From the NCBI GenBank assembly GCA_007115705.1, contig QXEO01001034.1:4014212-4078211 (forward strand): 64,000 nt of DNA, read 5' to 3'. The notes under the pieces were generated by a model. The model was not told the origin of the DNA and made no database searches. It saw only the letters and a list, made by a program, of their open reading frames with translations. Made by a program: the position numbers and the translations under genes. Within the stretch, counting starts at the first letter, position 1, and every line of letters starts with the position of its first letter. This stretch comes from Dactylis glomerata. Lineage: Eukaryota; Streptophyta; Magnoliopsida; Poales; Poaceae. Positions 33,957-46,154 of this stretch are shown piece after piece.

Positions 33957-34412
33957 ACTTACCCGTAGCGCATATGGTACACATGCGCTGCGGGTAGTTT
34001 AATTACCCGTAGCGCACCTATACACATGCGCTACGGGTAACATGGGACTGCCTATACCCACACTTACCCGTAGCGCATGTGATATATATGCGCTGCGGGT
34101 AGTTCAACTACCCGTAGCGCACCTATACACATGCGCTACGGGTAACATGGCACTGCCTCTGCCCACACTTACCCGTAGCGCATATGTACAGGTGCGCTAC
34201 GGGTAGTTGAACTACCCGCAGCGCATGTGTATCACATGCGCTACGGGTAAGTGTGGGCAGAGCTCCCCATCCGGGCCTACATATACCCGTAGCGCATTTT
34301 ATATATGGTGCGCTGCGGGTATATGATATACCTGCAGCGCATTTACACACATGCGCTACGGGTAAATACCCGCAGCGCACCATATATACGGTGCGCTACG
34401 GGTAGCTGTACT
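33957..34412. repeat. Right subterminal repeat array (TACCCGTAGCGCA)
   Basis: Mirror of the left array, with copies such as ACTTACCCGTAGCGCA and TGCGCTACGGGTAA in pairs forming hairpins. The duplicated word CACACTTACCCGTAGCG shows local tandem growth. Confidence 0.92.
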
Positions 34413-35318
34413 ACCTATAGACGTTTTCCTAGTAGTGTAAAGTTAGCTCATAAGGCAAGTATCACTAAGGAAACATCTTGTGAGCCTCATTTGGACATTA
34501 GCACTACTTTAAACCAAAATGCTATATTACCATGTGCTAGTCCTAGTAATTTGTCTAGGCAAAATATTTCTACATCTTGTGATGAATTACTTGCTATGCA
34601 TTGTTGCTCTAACAATGAAGATTCTACTTCCTCTAGTTCTTGTGTTACTACTAACCTTGTAGAGGAAATCAAAGAGCTCAAGGCCCAAGTCACTAGTTTG
34701 GAGAAAGACTTGGAGAAGCGTCATGAAGGGAAATCCACACTCGATAATATTTTGAGTGTGCAAAAATCCCCTAATGACAAGTGTGGACATGGATTCAACT
34801 CCAATAACAAGAACAAGTCCAAGAGCAACAAGAAGAAGAAGGGCCAACACCAAGTCAAGAATTTGGCCAAGATTGTTTGCTTCAAGTGCAAGATTGAAGG
34901 GCATCATGTGAGATCTTGCCCATTGAAGAAGAAGCACTTGAGTGAGAAGCAACAAGGGAAGCGGCCACAAGGTCAAGCTCAAGCACGACCTCAAGTTGAA
35001 GATAGGCCACTTCCCAAGAAGAAACAAGATGAAGCTTCCCAAATCAAGAATTCAATGAAGAAGAGAAAGGGAAGCACTTGCTGCTATATTTGCCGTGAGA
35101 AGGGTCACTTTGCTTCTTCATGCTTAAGCGGTACCTTATCTAATCCTATAATTGTTGATTATGATTATTCTCTTAGGAAAGATAAGGATGGTAATGTGTT
35201 TGCCAAGTTTGTTGGAACTCAAAGTGGTGCCAAGAAAAGGACCATTTGGGTTGCCAAGCCTATTGTGACTAACCTCTTAGGACCCAACTTGGTTGGAGAC
35301 CAACAAGCTAAAACTTGA

Positions 35319-38300
35319 TCAATAGGTGTTTGTGGAGGGCATTGGAGACTTGGCTACCTCATGAAGAATTAAGGGATCTTCATTAATTTTATTTCATCAA
35401 GCCAATTCATTGACACTATTATCTTATATCCAATGTGCCTCTCTTTGCGGTAACTTGTACTTAACCTCTTTACATTGTAAGTTACTTGCCCCTTTGCATG
35501 TTTTGGTTTTCTACCAAGTATGTGTTTGTATATGTTATTCCTTACACCTTCTTAACTTGTGTATTCAAGTAGGTGTTGGTTGTTTGGCACATCATATACT
35601 TGTGTGTTTGCTTTGAGCCTCTAATGCATCTTGTTGGTATCTTATTTGGCTCTTATTGAGTGATTAATGGAACATCCCATTTTGGGGGAGTGATTTGCCA
35701 TGGGCACCTCACAATCCTATAAATGCGTGCACATGAGTAATACCACTTAGTATTGATATTGCAAGATTACCTAGTCTCTATGTGGTATGCCATGCTCATG
35801 AGAAATTCAAATTCTATATCTCCATTAATTATCTCTAGTTGGATTTTATTTGCCTCTTGTAGTAAAGAATTGAATATCACATTATGGGGGAGTAATATGC
35901 CTTGTGCATATCACAATCCTAGGAAATGTGAACTTTTGAGGTATTGCCACTTAGTGTTGATATTGTTAATTATCTTGTTCCTAGGTGGCATGTTTGCTCA
36001 AACAAGCTCCGCTCTCTCTTAAAAGTTTTTATAGCTCATTTCTTTTGTCTTGGTTTGAGTAAGAATTCTTGGTGCGGTTTCACTCAAATATATTTATATA
36101 TATATCATAAGTAGGAAGCCGTTTGCTTCTAGTTACTCTAATCATTGCTTTGCATGATTGTTTGACTATTATTGGAGCTACCAAGAATCCTTTTTTTGTG
36201 CATGGTGCTTAATTTGAATATTTAACCATATGCCTTGTATTGTGAAGTTGATCTTGAATATCTTTGCAATACACCACCGGAAAATAATTCCAATATGAAC
36301 TTCTTGTCTTTGATAATTGGTATTCGTATATATGCGTGGTAATTCTTCTAGATCATCTTCACCTTGGAATTTGCCTTTTATTGCCCATACTTCTTGCCAA
36401 GAAATTATTTTGACTCCCGTTGTCTTATTGCCTTCTTGAGGATCTTTTTGCTTGACTTTGTCTCATCTCTTGATCCCCATCAAGTGTGTGTTGTTGTAAG
36501 ACAAACCTTTTCTTTTCGGTACTTGTGCCATTATGAAAAGTGTAGAGGGTTTGGTTTATTTGTTGGAACCTTGCTCTTTTGGGAGTTAGTTATCTCATTC
36601 CTTCTTCTATGATTTATTTGCTTGAATGAGATAAATCTTTGAGCATGTGTTTTTTTTATTTCTTTCTTGCTCAATGAGTTGTTAGGTTCATTTGTTGAAT
36701 TTTATGAATAAATCATTTGTTGATTTGTTCCCTTGATATCATTTGGACAAATAATGTGTTTTACCACACCTTTTTTTACCTCCTTGTACTCTTGGTGATT
36801 TTGTCTAAGTTGTATCTTCTTTGGTTCTTGAAAGCTAGGTGCATGCATATTCTCTTTATGCTTAATTTTGTATCTTAGTTGCTTTCTTTGGTCCAATATA
36901 TATGTTATACTCCATCAAATCCTAAATGGCTAAGATGTGCATGAAATTCAAATTTCATCTCTAACTATGCACATATTTATATGGAGTCTATCATATGTAT
37001 TGTGGTTAGTCTAACCACTTTGGACCCAATAAGTTTGGGGACCAAGATGTACTTGAATGATGTCTTAGGTACATTGGAGATGCAATGGATGCCTATCCCG
37101 TTTATAAGGAAGGTGTTATCACCATATGATTATTGGAGCCAAGCTAGGATGACCGGCGAACTCTTATCTACTACATCACACCGTTGCTATCTCGGTAACA
37201 AGTATAACATTCATGCATACTTTTCTAGCATCCCAACTCTTGTAGGTTGGTTCTTGGCATGATAATATCTATTTTCAAATATTGCGGTTCTTGCAAAGGT
37301 CTTATAAAGAAATATCTTTATTTCATATGTGAGCAAGTTGAGATGATTGCATATGATGGGAAGTATATAAAATCATGTTTATGATTCACCAATCCCAAAT
37401 ATGCCATTTTAGCAATTTATTGCATATTAATTCCTCAACGCTCTCTCATGTGCAATATAGATAATGTTGCAAGTTGTACCCTTCTTTATTATGCTTGTTG
37501 CCTATCAAAGCATCCCGACTATCTTTTGATCCCTTATTGCTAGTTGTGATGGCTTTGATAATTTTGCGTGGGGAGTTTGTTAATATACCATAATGGAAAA
37601 TGGAGCCTTGAGCTATATATGCTTTCTAGCAAAGCTATTTGGTATATTCTATGACTCTCTCTTGGATATCATGTCTTCCTTAATTTCAACTAACCTCTTG
37701 TGTATGCATGTTCCTTTGTGGATTGTTCATCATGATTTTTTGTCCACTTAGAAATGTATATGCATAAGAGTGTTAATTTCTTCCCTTGATATCCTCGTTC
37801 TTTGCCGACCATCTTTCTTATCCATTTTGTTCTTGATGGTGTTGGTAAGAACTTGATTTATGAGTGCTTGTTTATTCTTTATTGCTTCTTCTCGCACTCA
37901 TATCTCGTGAATCTTTTTGGACTAAAGTTCAGTTTGATAAGCGTATTGATCCTTTTGTATTCTTTCGTGCTCATGTTTTGTTTTAAATGATATAGAGGGA
38001 GTGAGGATTCCATGTTTGTGCATATTGTATTCAAATGCAACAAAAATTCAAATTTATGCATGAACCTTGGGGAGCTTCCTTATTTCATTTAAAACACCTA
38101 GTAGCTCTTATCATCACTTCTTCTTGTGTCCAATTGGTTCTTTGGGTCTCTTGATTGCTTCTTTGCTTCATTCGTTGAAGCTTCCTTCACTATGTCATCT
38201 TTTTGCAATCTTTGATCCTCAATATGGTTTGACTTCCTCCAAATATTGTTAATTTGATAAGTGCATATGATTTCACTCATTTTTATGAGAAATGCACATC

Positions 38301-38791
38301 TTGGGGAGGAACTCATACTATATTGGCCTTCTGAATTCCTTCGTCCATTTTGGCAATCGTTGCCAATGGGGGAGAAGTTTAGAGGGTTTAAGGGAAATGG
38401 TTTTTATACTTAAGTTTGGTTGTGCTTAAGTATTTGCCTTTCATACATCTCTTCTTTGTTAGATGTTTTGCATGGTTGAATATATAGTGTAAACTCCATC
38501 AAAGGTTTATCTTGACAATGTATGCAATGAAATTCAAGTTCATCACACACGCATATATTGTGGGGGAGTTTGCTCTATATATTTTGGTTGCACTCACATC
38601 AACCATATTTGTTGTAGTTTATGTGAGTACAATTGATTTTGATATGCGGTAGTAGCTTCGTGTTACTTGACCTTATCAAATACAACCTCTTGTATGCAAT
38701 TTATTCTCGGATAAGTTGCATATTAGTTTCTATCATTCATTATATAAACCCTCTTGTTGAGATTGTCATCAATTACCAAAATGGGGGAGAT
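35319..38791 (+). other. Pol-less internal region of the Sirevirus-like element, with repeated purine tracts
   Basis: After the gag stop there are 3.47 kb of T-rich sequence with only short frames (under 100 codons) and no RT, integrase or RNase H motif. GGGGGAG-type purine tracts recur near 35683, 35884, 38370, 38560 and 38782. The last directly precedes the 3' LTR and is the expected polypurine tract. The first two sit in a diverged duplicated block (CACAATCCTA...CCACTTAGT at 35710-35760 and 35910-35960). Multiple PPT-like motifs before the 3' LTR are described for Sireviruses. Confidence 0.7.
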
Positions 38792-40995
38792 TGTAAGGGT
38801 AAATTGCCCCTAAGTGTGTTTTTGGTAATTAATGACAATCCCTATGGACTAATGTTTTCATTGAGCTTTTTGTGAAGGAATTGTTCATAGGAATTGCTTG
38901 AAGTCCATGTGTTGGATTCAAGGCTTGGATGCCATGAAGATAGAGATTTATCTTAAGTATTGGCATCAAGATCATTGAATAGAAGAGATGAAATCATTAT
39001 GATCAAGAAGAAGAAATAAAGATGTAGTTCTTGTGTAGAACTCATGTAATCCATGCTCTAGCTTATGTGTTAAGCCAAGGAGTTTCAAGATCTTGAGAGT
39101 TTGGCTACAAGAGAAGAATTCAAGATATGGCTCTATGTCGAGGTCATGATGGTCTCATGAGTTGAGATATGATTGACTAATACCTAGAGCAAGCAATCAA
39201 ATGAAGAATTATTTATGTGGCTCAAGATATTGTGATAGAGCATGAGAAGATTCAAGGTTGACCAAGGCAAAGATCAAAGATTGGATTCTAGAATGGTCAA
39301 CACATGAAGCATAAGGAATGTGCCATATGGGACCAATCGTTTTTGTGGTAAGGTATGGTTTGTCAATTATGCTTTGTGAACTAACCCATTACATATATGT
39401 GTTTGTGTTGTCTATGTGGGTTAGGTATTGTGTCATGGATATGCATCACTAGTGAGATCTCATATAGCCCATGAAAGGATGACATCAAGTGGTGGTTGTC
39501 ATCAAGGTTGAGAAGTGCAAGTTTCAAGATAAGCATCTCGAGAAGATCATATGCTTGAATCTTGTCATCCATTTGGTGATAATGAAATTGTGAAGACATG
39601 CCTTAGTCCAAGTTCATCAAAAACGGAATCCGTATGCATCTTTTATCGCGTTTTCGAGTTTGGAGGTTTTACCGGTTCTTTCTTTAAAGAGGTTTTCACC
39701 TCTTCTTATTTGGCATTTTATCTCTTACTACTTCTTGGGTTTTATGGTCTCCATTGGATAGATATTTTTCTTAACTTTTCAAAAAGCCCAAGTTTTCTAA
39801 AATCCGAGTCCGGATGTAAAAGTTATCGCATTTTTCATGAGGATATTTTCTGCCAGTTCCGAGCTCGGTTTGGACCGGAAATTCAACCGAAAAGTTGAGA
39901 ACTGTTTTCTTATATTTTCGGTTTTGGCTCGGTTTAAACCAAAAATTCAACCGAGAATTTCCGGTCAAACCGAGAATTCAACCGGGAATTCCAGTTTCGC
40001 CCCCAACGGCCATATTTGGCTTTCCCTATAAAAGGGGCTTCTTCCCCAATGGTTTTCCAGGGGTTCTTTAGCACGAAATACACCTCCATTGTTGACCCTC
40101 TTGAGCTTTCCTCCTCCCTCTTCCCTCCAATGACTCTTGCATCTTTTTGAGGGATTTGAGAGAGGAGATCTTGATCTACAATCTCCACCAAGTCATTCCT
40201 CCTCTAAGTGAGGGGAATCCTTTGAATCTAGATCTTGGAGTCATTGGTTGACCTCCACCCTTGTTCTTCCTCTCTAACTCCTCCATAGCATTTGTTGCCT
40301 TGGTGGGATTTGAGAGAGAAGGATTTGAGCACTTCCCCTTGTGTTCTTGCTTTGCATCCTTGCATAGTGTTGAGCTCTCCATTACGATTTGTTCGAGTGA
40401 GAGACCGTGAGCTTGTTACTCTTGGAGGGTGACCTCCTAGTTGGCTTGGCGGTTGGTGCCTCGGTGACCTCTTTGTGGAAGATTGTGAAGAGGCCCGGGC
40501 TTCCCCTTCGTGGGAGTTGTGAAGTGGTTGTGGAGCTTGCCATCTCCGGAGTGGAGGAAAAGCTAACCATAAGAAGGGGTCCCTAGCTTCGTGGGGGACT
40601 CGGAGAAGAAGGTGAGCCTTCGTGGCGTTCGGGGGCCTTCGTGGTTACCCGCATCTCTCCAACGGTGATTAGCTTACTTTATGTAAGTGAACATCGGGAT
40701 ACATCTTCGTCTCTGCGTGCCTCGGTTATCTCTATACCCGAGTTTATTTCCTTGTGATAGCCATCGTGCTTGAAGTACTCATATCTTGTTTATCACTTGT
40801 GAAATATATCTTGTGCTATCTTCCTTTTATTTAGTTGTTGTTGGTGCACTTAGTTGAGCCTAGCATATTTAGGTTTTGTGCTTCAAGAAAATAAACGTTA
40901 GTTTAATTCCGCATTCCTTCAAGCCAATTCCGTAATTGTTTTTAAAAAACGCCTATTCACCCCCCCCCCCCTCTAGGCGACATCTCATCCTTTCA
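38792..40995 (+). repeat. 3' LTR of the gag-only Sirevirus-like element
   Basis: 2204 bp; TATA box at 40027-40033. It lacks 360 bp relative to the 5' LTR: GCCTTAGT here joins directly to CCAAGTTCATC at about 39606. It also has a longer C-run (CCCCCCCCCC near 40960) before CTCTAGGCGACATC. Confidence 0.95.
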
Positions 40996-41000
40996 GCCGC

Positions 41001-42713
41001 ACATATGAGCAATATCTCTAGTCTGGTGTTACTTTTTTGTGGTGCGGGGATGATGAGGTGGCGAGATCAACGATGGCCAGACGGACCATGCTGGACTTGG
41101 AGTCGAGACAATCTTGTGCAGTGTCAGTGTGGCTTGTCATGTTTTCTATTTCCTCAAATGTAGGCGGTTACAGCGAGAAGTGGGTCAGCTAACAGGACTT
41201 GTGTGTGTGTATCAAGAAAAGCCGAGCTAGAGATGAGGTTGCATCAGGCCCTAGACACACATAGGAACCGGCATACAACCTTCACTAGTGTCCTAGAGAG
41301 GACGTCCACGATGGCATTTTGTGCAAGACGGCCTTCACTAGCAGGAAGAGCAACATAGGAGCTATTCAGGCCCCATTTTGTATGCTTCTTGTTGAACTAT
41401 TTTGTAAGCGAATCCCATTTTGATCAAAGAAATTATATTCTAAGAAATTAAAATTTCCCCAAGCCCGAGTAGGTCACGATCAGCTCCCCTAGCTCCTATT
41501 AGTAGATGGAAATACGTAGATCATTTCTAGCGAGGGCCACGCCACATAGAAAGTCAGCCATCGTCAATGGAGAAGAAAAACCCTAACCGCCCATCACGTG
41601 TGATATTCTATGTTTTCCTTATTTTATTTCATTCCAACTTGTCAATATTTCATGGTGTCACGACAATAATCTTGAACCTTGTCCCTTTGTCTAATACAAC
41701 TCTAAATTAGTGCCTCTCATGACTACGAGGATTTAGGCCCATAGTGGACCACCGCCATGGCGTAGTGGCGCATGTGCACCCATTATTTTATGTGACTAAG
41801 AATTATCTGTTTCTACTAGCAAGACATCATCTTGACAAGGATTTTACTTAACCGGTTTTTTTTTGTGCTGTAAGAGCAAGCTTATGTTAGTAATGCCTTA
41901 AGACAAAATGTGTGTCAACAGCGCATTCTCGAAAGTGATCATGTAAACCTTACATAAAACCGAACGACCTACAAAGGTGTGAATGTGTTGGCCGATTGAC
42001 CCAAGAGAAATGTATTTTTTTAGTTTGTATGTACTAAAAATAAAGGGTGCACTGGCGGAGCTATGCAGGGGCCAAACCGGGCCGTGGCCCGCCCAGGATT
42101 TGGGGCAAAAAAAAATTAACTACTAGGTATCATCATTATTTTTTTGTTGGTTTTGGGTCAACTCGATGGATCGGCTAAGAAATTACTACTGGATAACTGA
42201 TCGCGAGAGAAGAAAAAAGTGGTAGGAGCATGGCTATGCATGCATATCTTCTGATCGGGGGAGCTAGTACTCCTACTACTCCATGCATGCATCGATCCAT
42301 GCATCACAGCGTGCACGTATAGACTTACGAGCTAGTGCATGCAGTAGTACGTACGAGCTAGCTACCGATATGGACATCACATGTTGTTTTTATCTGGACT
42401 GGACGAACCCTCGCGCGCGCGCGTAGAGTAGCAAAGAAGGCAAACCCATATATACATGCGTACGTACTACGTAGTACTGACGCCAGGATGACCAAGACGT
42501 AGTACATGCAACTCGTACGTGCGAACTGAAAGAAATGTGACGCGCTGAAGGAAACGATCGAGTAGAACGCGTGGTGCGAGCGGTACGTGTACGTACGTGG
42601 TTTAATTTTTTGCTCCAAAACTAGCATCCTAATTAATCCATCGAGTGCCTGCCGGGGAGCCCGCGGGTGCTGGGCGCGAGCATCAACGTAACGCGGCGGT
42701 GCTGGAGGAGCAA
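41001..42713. other. Spacer without a recognised gene
   Basis: Contains a hAT- or SINE-like word near 42050 (GCACTGGCGGAGCTATGC), a CGCGCGCGCGCG run near 42413 and CATGCATGCATCGATCC near 42287. Short frames lack recognisable content. Confidence 0.5.
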
Positions 42714-43005
42714 TGTGTTACGAAACCACCGGCCCGCACGGCGCATGGACCCAGTCTTCTTTTTTTTCTTTTGAGTTGGGGTTTTCTCTCTAGTTGGCCC
42801 ACATTCACCTACCCCTTTGCCCCTATATATATCCCATGTATTGTATGGAGAGAGGCACCAATTTGATAATAAAGATCAATCCCCATATTTCCTTTGTGTC
42901 TACTTTTACTTTTCGCATATGTGATTGCTCCGTGTCTGCGACTACTTCGACTACGAACTCGCTCCGCGCCCTTGGACCGGACTCGACGGCAAAGGTTGTG
43001 GAACA
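42714..43005 (+). repeat. Probable 5' LTR of the Copia element
   Basis: About 290 bp from TGTGTTACGAAACC to GGTTGTGGAACA. It has TATATATAT at 42824-42832 and AATAAA at 42868-42873 in the right order for U3-R-U5. The left border is a guess (TG at 42714 or 42716). Confidence 0.55.
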
Positions 43006-44504
43006 CGTTATCAGCACGTACGTACCGCTCCACCAACTAATCTGCATCGAGCCTTCGTCAAGCAGGATCTCGTCGTTGATCGCGGAGGTATATTACAGAT
43101 CTGATCGCAATAGTGTTTTCATCTATTCTTGATTACATCTTTGCGATCCGTTTTCGTTTTTATTCAGATTAATTTACCTATGGTGTGGATTTCCGTCCCG
43201 AGAATCGAGCTGACCTGATGTCGCCGACCAATGTCGATATTCTCGAATCCACGGGGAATTTGTTGACTACACTATGGGGAGTCGGTACACGAACGTGATC
43301 CAGATGATCACGGTACCGCCGCAGTGCGCACTTCGTGCCACGCGCCGTCTCGGTTCCAGATGAATGGACGAGGAATTTGTTTTTCTGGGGTACGTCGTAC
43401 GTACTCGTCGGTGCACTGTCGCATAGCTGCTCTACATCAGCATAGGTCGGCCGAGCCGCCAAGCTGCATGACTAGATGCGCACTACGTATGCACGTCGAC
43501 GGCCGTACGTACGAAGATCTCGAGGGCCGTCGGACGTCATGACCGGCACATCATCGTAGAGCAGCTCCGTGCGTGCAAACCGGTCGACTGAGCCGCCAAT
43601 CTGCATGTCGAGCTTCGCTCCACGTAATGAGCCGCGTGTCGCCGTCCGAAGTGAGCGTCGCCGAGCCGCGCGCCCTGCTGGCTGCGTCAACGCGCTCACA
43701 CCGCGCCAAGGCCCTGCTAGCCGCGCTGGCCGCCGCCCCGCTGGCCTCGTCGGTGCCGATATGTTGCGTGCCCTGCTGGCCGCCACCGAGCCGTCCGACG
43801 TGCCGCGTGCCCTGCTGGCCGCTGGCCGCCGTCCGCCGCGCCGCACGTCGTGCTGGCCGTTGCGCCGCGCCGCGTGCCCTAATGGCCGCCGTCGCCGCCG
43901 CCGCACGCGTATCGGTCCAGCTGACCAACTTCACCGTGAGTGAGGCCGCTGCAAGCACGCGCCGAGCCCTGCTGGCCGCCGCCCCGCTCCGCGTGCACGG
44001 TGTGCAGGCAACCGCCGCCTCGCGCCGTGCTGGCCAATGCCCCATTGCTCGCTGGCCGCGGCCGCCGCCACGGACTCGAGCTATGCTTGTCTGCGCACGC
44101 GCCGCCGCCAGGGAACTCGAACGGACGACTCGGCCGCATGTGCAGGCTCCAGCTGGGCCACGGTGGATCACGTGGGCAGGGTGCCCATGCGTACATACAT
44201 TAAAGAAAAAAGTGCGTGCAGGCCCATGCGTGCATAAGCTCGGGAAATTTAATTTTTTGGGCTAAATTACATTAGTGATGCGCTTAGCATTTTTCCATCA
44301 TTATCATGCGTGCGCTACAGTTTTCATCGCTAGATTTAATCGTTTAAATACTTTTTATCGCTATGAAAATCATGGTATGCATGTTTTAAATATTGGAACG
44401 CCATGTTAATGAATATGGATGTATTTTCATCGCATTTATGCAATGGATTACCTGCTGTAATCCGGATTACCTGCTGTAATCTAATACTTTTGTGTAAATT
44501 GCAG
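43006..44504 (+). other. GC-rich Copia leader with GCCCTGCTGGCCGC repeats
   Basis: Between the primer-binding region and the gag ATG, 43660-44035 contains at least five copies of a GCCCTGCTGGCCGC-type word. It opens long frames on both strands, all Arg/Ala-rich and overlapping, which I treat as composition artefacts. 44240-44500 is AT-rich and includes a duplicated word (GGATTACCTGCTGTAAT). Confidence 0.6.
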
Positions 44505-46154
44505 ATGGCCGGAATCACCAACCGGGAGTTCGACGAGCTGGCCCAGAATGGCATGAACTACCTGACCTGGGCATCTGACGTTGAGATTGTTCTCACGTCC
44601 AGGGATCTGCTGCATGCGATCGGCAAGGGGACTTCACAAGTCACCGATGCCCAGAACGCCAAGGCTCTGCATTTTCTGCGACACCACCTTTGCAGTACTC
44701 TGAAAAATGAGTACATGGCTGAACGGAGTGCTTTGGAACTCTGGAACGCTCTCAAACTGCGTTTCGAGCGACTGAAGTACACTGTTGGCCCATGTGCAGA
44801 GGCGGAGTGGATGCGTCTGAGGTTCCAGGACTTCAAGACGGTGGGGGAGTATAATTCGGCGTTGCACCGGATTTGTACCTCTCTTAAGTTGTGTGGTAAA
44901 ACCATCACCGACAGCGAGAAGATTGAGAAGACTCTCTCTACCTTCCACCCTGACGCTGTGCAGTCCTTGTTGGGGATATACCAAATGGGTATACCAGCGA
45001 CGTAGTCCTAAACCAGCAAGCCAGGGTGGCCCATCGAGGTGGTATGGCGGATTGCCTACCGGGCGGCCCAGTTGCTGGAAATACCATGGCGGTACTGGAC
45101 GCAGGCGCTTATGGCGGATCCGAAGACAGGCCCATGGCGGGTTGCCTTGTAGTACACACATAGGACTTAGTCTAGGACTCCAAGTTGTATCCGCTCCGGT
45201 ACCACCGTGTAGCCCATGCCAGGCGCCTTTATAAGCCCGGCGTGGAGAAGCCCTTGAGGCAGAGAACACAACAGCTTAGGTTTACGGCCAATCGCATAGC
45301 GAGATAGCCAACCTCTTCATTGTAACCGAGCACTTGTTGCCATATAGTGAATTATAGCAGCACGTAGGGTCTCGCCACCGTTGCGGGATCTAAAGCTGGG
45401 TAAACTCATGCTACCACCGTCCCGGATCACTCCTCCGTGTTCACCCCCTTCCACAAACCGCCATATCCCTACCCCTATGGCAGATCTGTTGACGAAACCA
45501 CGACAGTCCTGGCGGAATTACTGCCAGGGGAAGTACAAGCAGTATGCAGAGCTTGTGGACATACTCCAGGTAGACGAGGCGCATGATGAGGTCTTGCGAA
45601 AGAACTCTCTTGCGCAGCCACTTGGGGCGAGTTCACGTCAGGAAGTTCATGCCAACGCCTATAAAGTTCGGGTGCCTCTCAAGAAGAAGAGGGGCAAAAA
45701 GGGCAAGAAGGCGCCTCGCTACCCTCGCCCGGCTCAGCAGCACCAGCCAGGCAAGGAGGAGCGGAGGCCCCAGGATTGCTACCGTTGCGGCTCAACGGAA
45801 CACTTCTCACGTCAGTGTCGTGCGCCTAAGGATGTGGTGGCGGAATACAAGGCTCGTAAGGGGCGTGAATCGCACCTCGCCTTGGTTCAGTGGGAGGCAC
45901 CACCGGCTCCCATGGCGGCGCACATGGTCCTTCTGCCGCCTCCGCCTTTGCCTATGGCTGCACCTACTACTATGCCCATGGAGATTACCCCGGCAGTCTC
46001 CACAGATGTCGGAGTCTCCATGGAGGTTGAGCAACTGGCGCTCCCTACTGCACCAAAGCCTGGCAGCCTTGTCGATGCCATACTGAGTGAGGAGCAGTTC
46101 GCCCAGTTGGAGATTGAGTCTGAAGTGAACGGCTACTTCAATGTGGACGTTTAG
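44505..46154 (+). pseudogene. Copia gag, split by a solo LTR
   Basis: The ATG at 44505 follows AATTGCAG. Part 1 (to 44967) has the Copia gag pattern (MNYLTWASDVEIVLTSRDLL, ALELWNALKLRFERL). Part 2 (45511-46154) resumes with the gag helix region (GKYKQYAELVDIL), a basic stretch (KKKRGKKGKKAP) and one zinc knuckle (CYRCGSTEHFSRQC), and stops at 46152-46154. Between them lies a 538-bp solo LTR. Taking out the LTR and one copy of the 5-bp duplication leaves the two parts in one frame, so gag was intact when it was hit. Gag would form the virus-like particle. Confidence 0.9.
44963..45510 (+). mobile_element. Solo LTR, 538 bp, with GTCCT target duplication
   Basis: 44968-45505 begins TGTTGGGGATATACC and ends AAACCACGACA; GTCCT flanks it on both sides (44963-44967 and 45506-45510). 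There is no internal region. It includes GCGCCTTTATAAGCCCGG (TATA-like, about 45227) and a CTTCATTGTAACCGAGC segment. It is the product of LTR-LTR recombination of a full element. Family not recognised. Confidence 0.95.

Larger units (their letters stand above)
27112..34440 (+). mobile_element. Non-autonomous CACTA element, 7.3 kb, inside the gag
   Basis: The element 27115-34437 begins CACTACTAGAAAAAAGC and ends with the complement of CACTACTAGGAAAACG; TAA duplicates flank it (27112-27114, 34438-34440). Both ends carry many copies of TACCCGTAGCGCA in direct and inverted orientation. No transposase (TNP2/TNPA-like) is readable. Inside are captured PPR gene parts on the minus strand, a 660-bp triple tandem repeat and a pol III-like sequence. 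It inserted into the LTR element after that element had arrived. Confidence 0.95.
25691..35318 (+). pseudogene. Sirevirus-like gag, frameshifted and split by a CACTA insertion
   Basis: The ATG at 25691 opens a gag frame with the usual Copia start (FDGTNYMLWRNRMLSNLWTL) and continues to 26554. The frame shifts inside the first zinc knuckle: CYECHEW is in one frame and GHLARACP in another. Frame 2 (26502 on) runs through an acidic patch and a predicted coiled coil (LKENVELRAQLELLTSNYKK) until the CACTA insertion at 27115. It resumes at 34438 with two more knuckles (CFKCKIEGHHVRSC, CYICREKGHFASSC) and stops at 35318. Removing the CACTA and one TAA copy puts both parts back in one frame, so the insertion itself did not need a further lesion. 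Confidence 0.85.
23043..41000 (+). mobile_element. Sirevirus-like Copia LTR retrotransposon, 18 kb, gag-only, with nested CACTA
   Basis: LTRs 23048-25634 and 38792-40995 start TGTAAGGGTAAATTGCCCC and end in CTTTCA; the perfect 5-bp target duplication GCCGC flanks the element (23043-23047, 40996-41000). The primer-binding site TGGTATCAGAGC (tRNA-iMet) starts at 25637. A purine tract AAAATGGGGGAGATT ends at 38791. The internal part has a long gag with zinc knuckles and a coiled coil, then 3.4 kb with no RT, RNase H or integrase. The long coiled-coil gag and repeated GGGGGAG motifs suggest the Sirevirus lineage. The element must rely on enzymes supplied in trans. Without the nested 7.3-kb CACTA it would be about 10.6 kb. 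Confidence 0.92.

Noticed and set aside
37802..38316. Possible env or pol remnants before the 3' LTR of the gag-only element
   Set aside because: The frames are short, T-rich (Phe/Leu/Ile-rich by composition), and carry no RT, RNase H, integrase or envelope motif.
43472..44265. Long frames of over 200 codons on both strands
   Set aside because: GC-rich Copia leader with repeated GCCCTGCTGGCCGC words; the frames mirror each other and have no recognisable domain.
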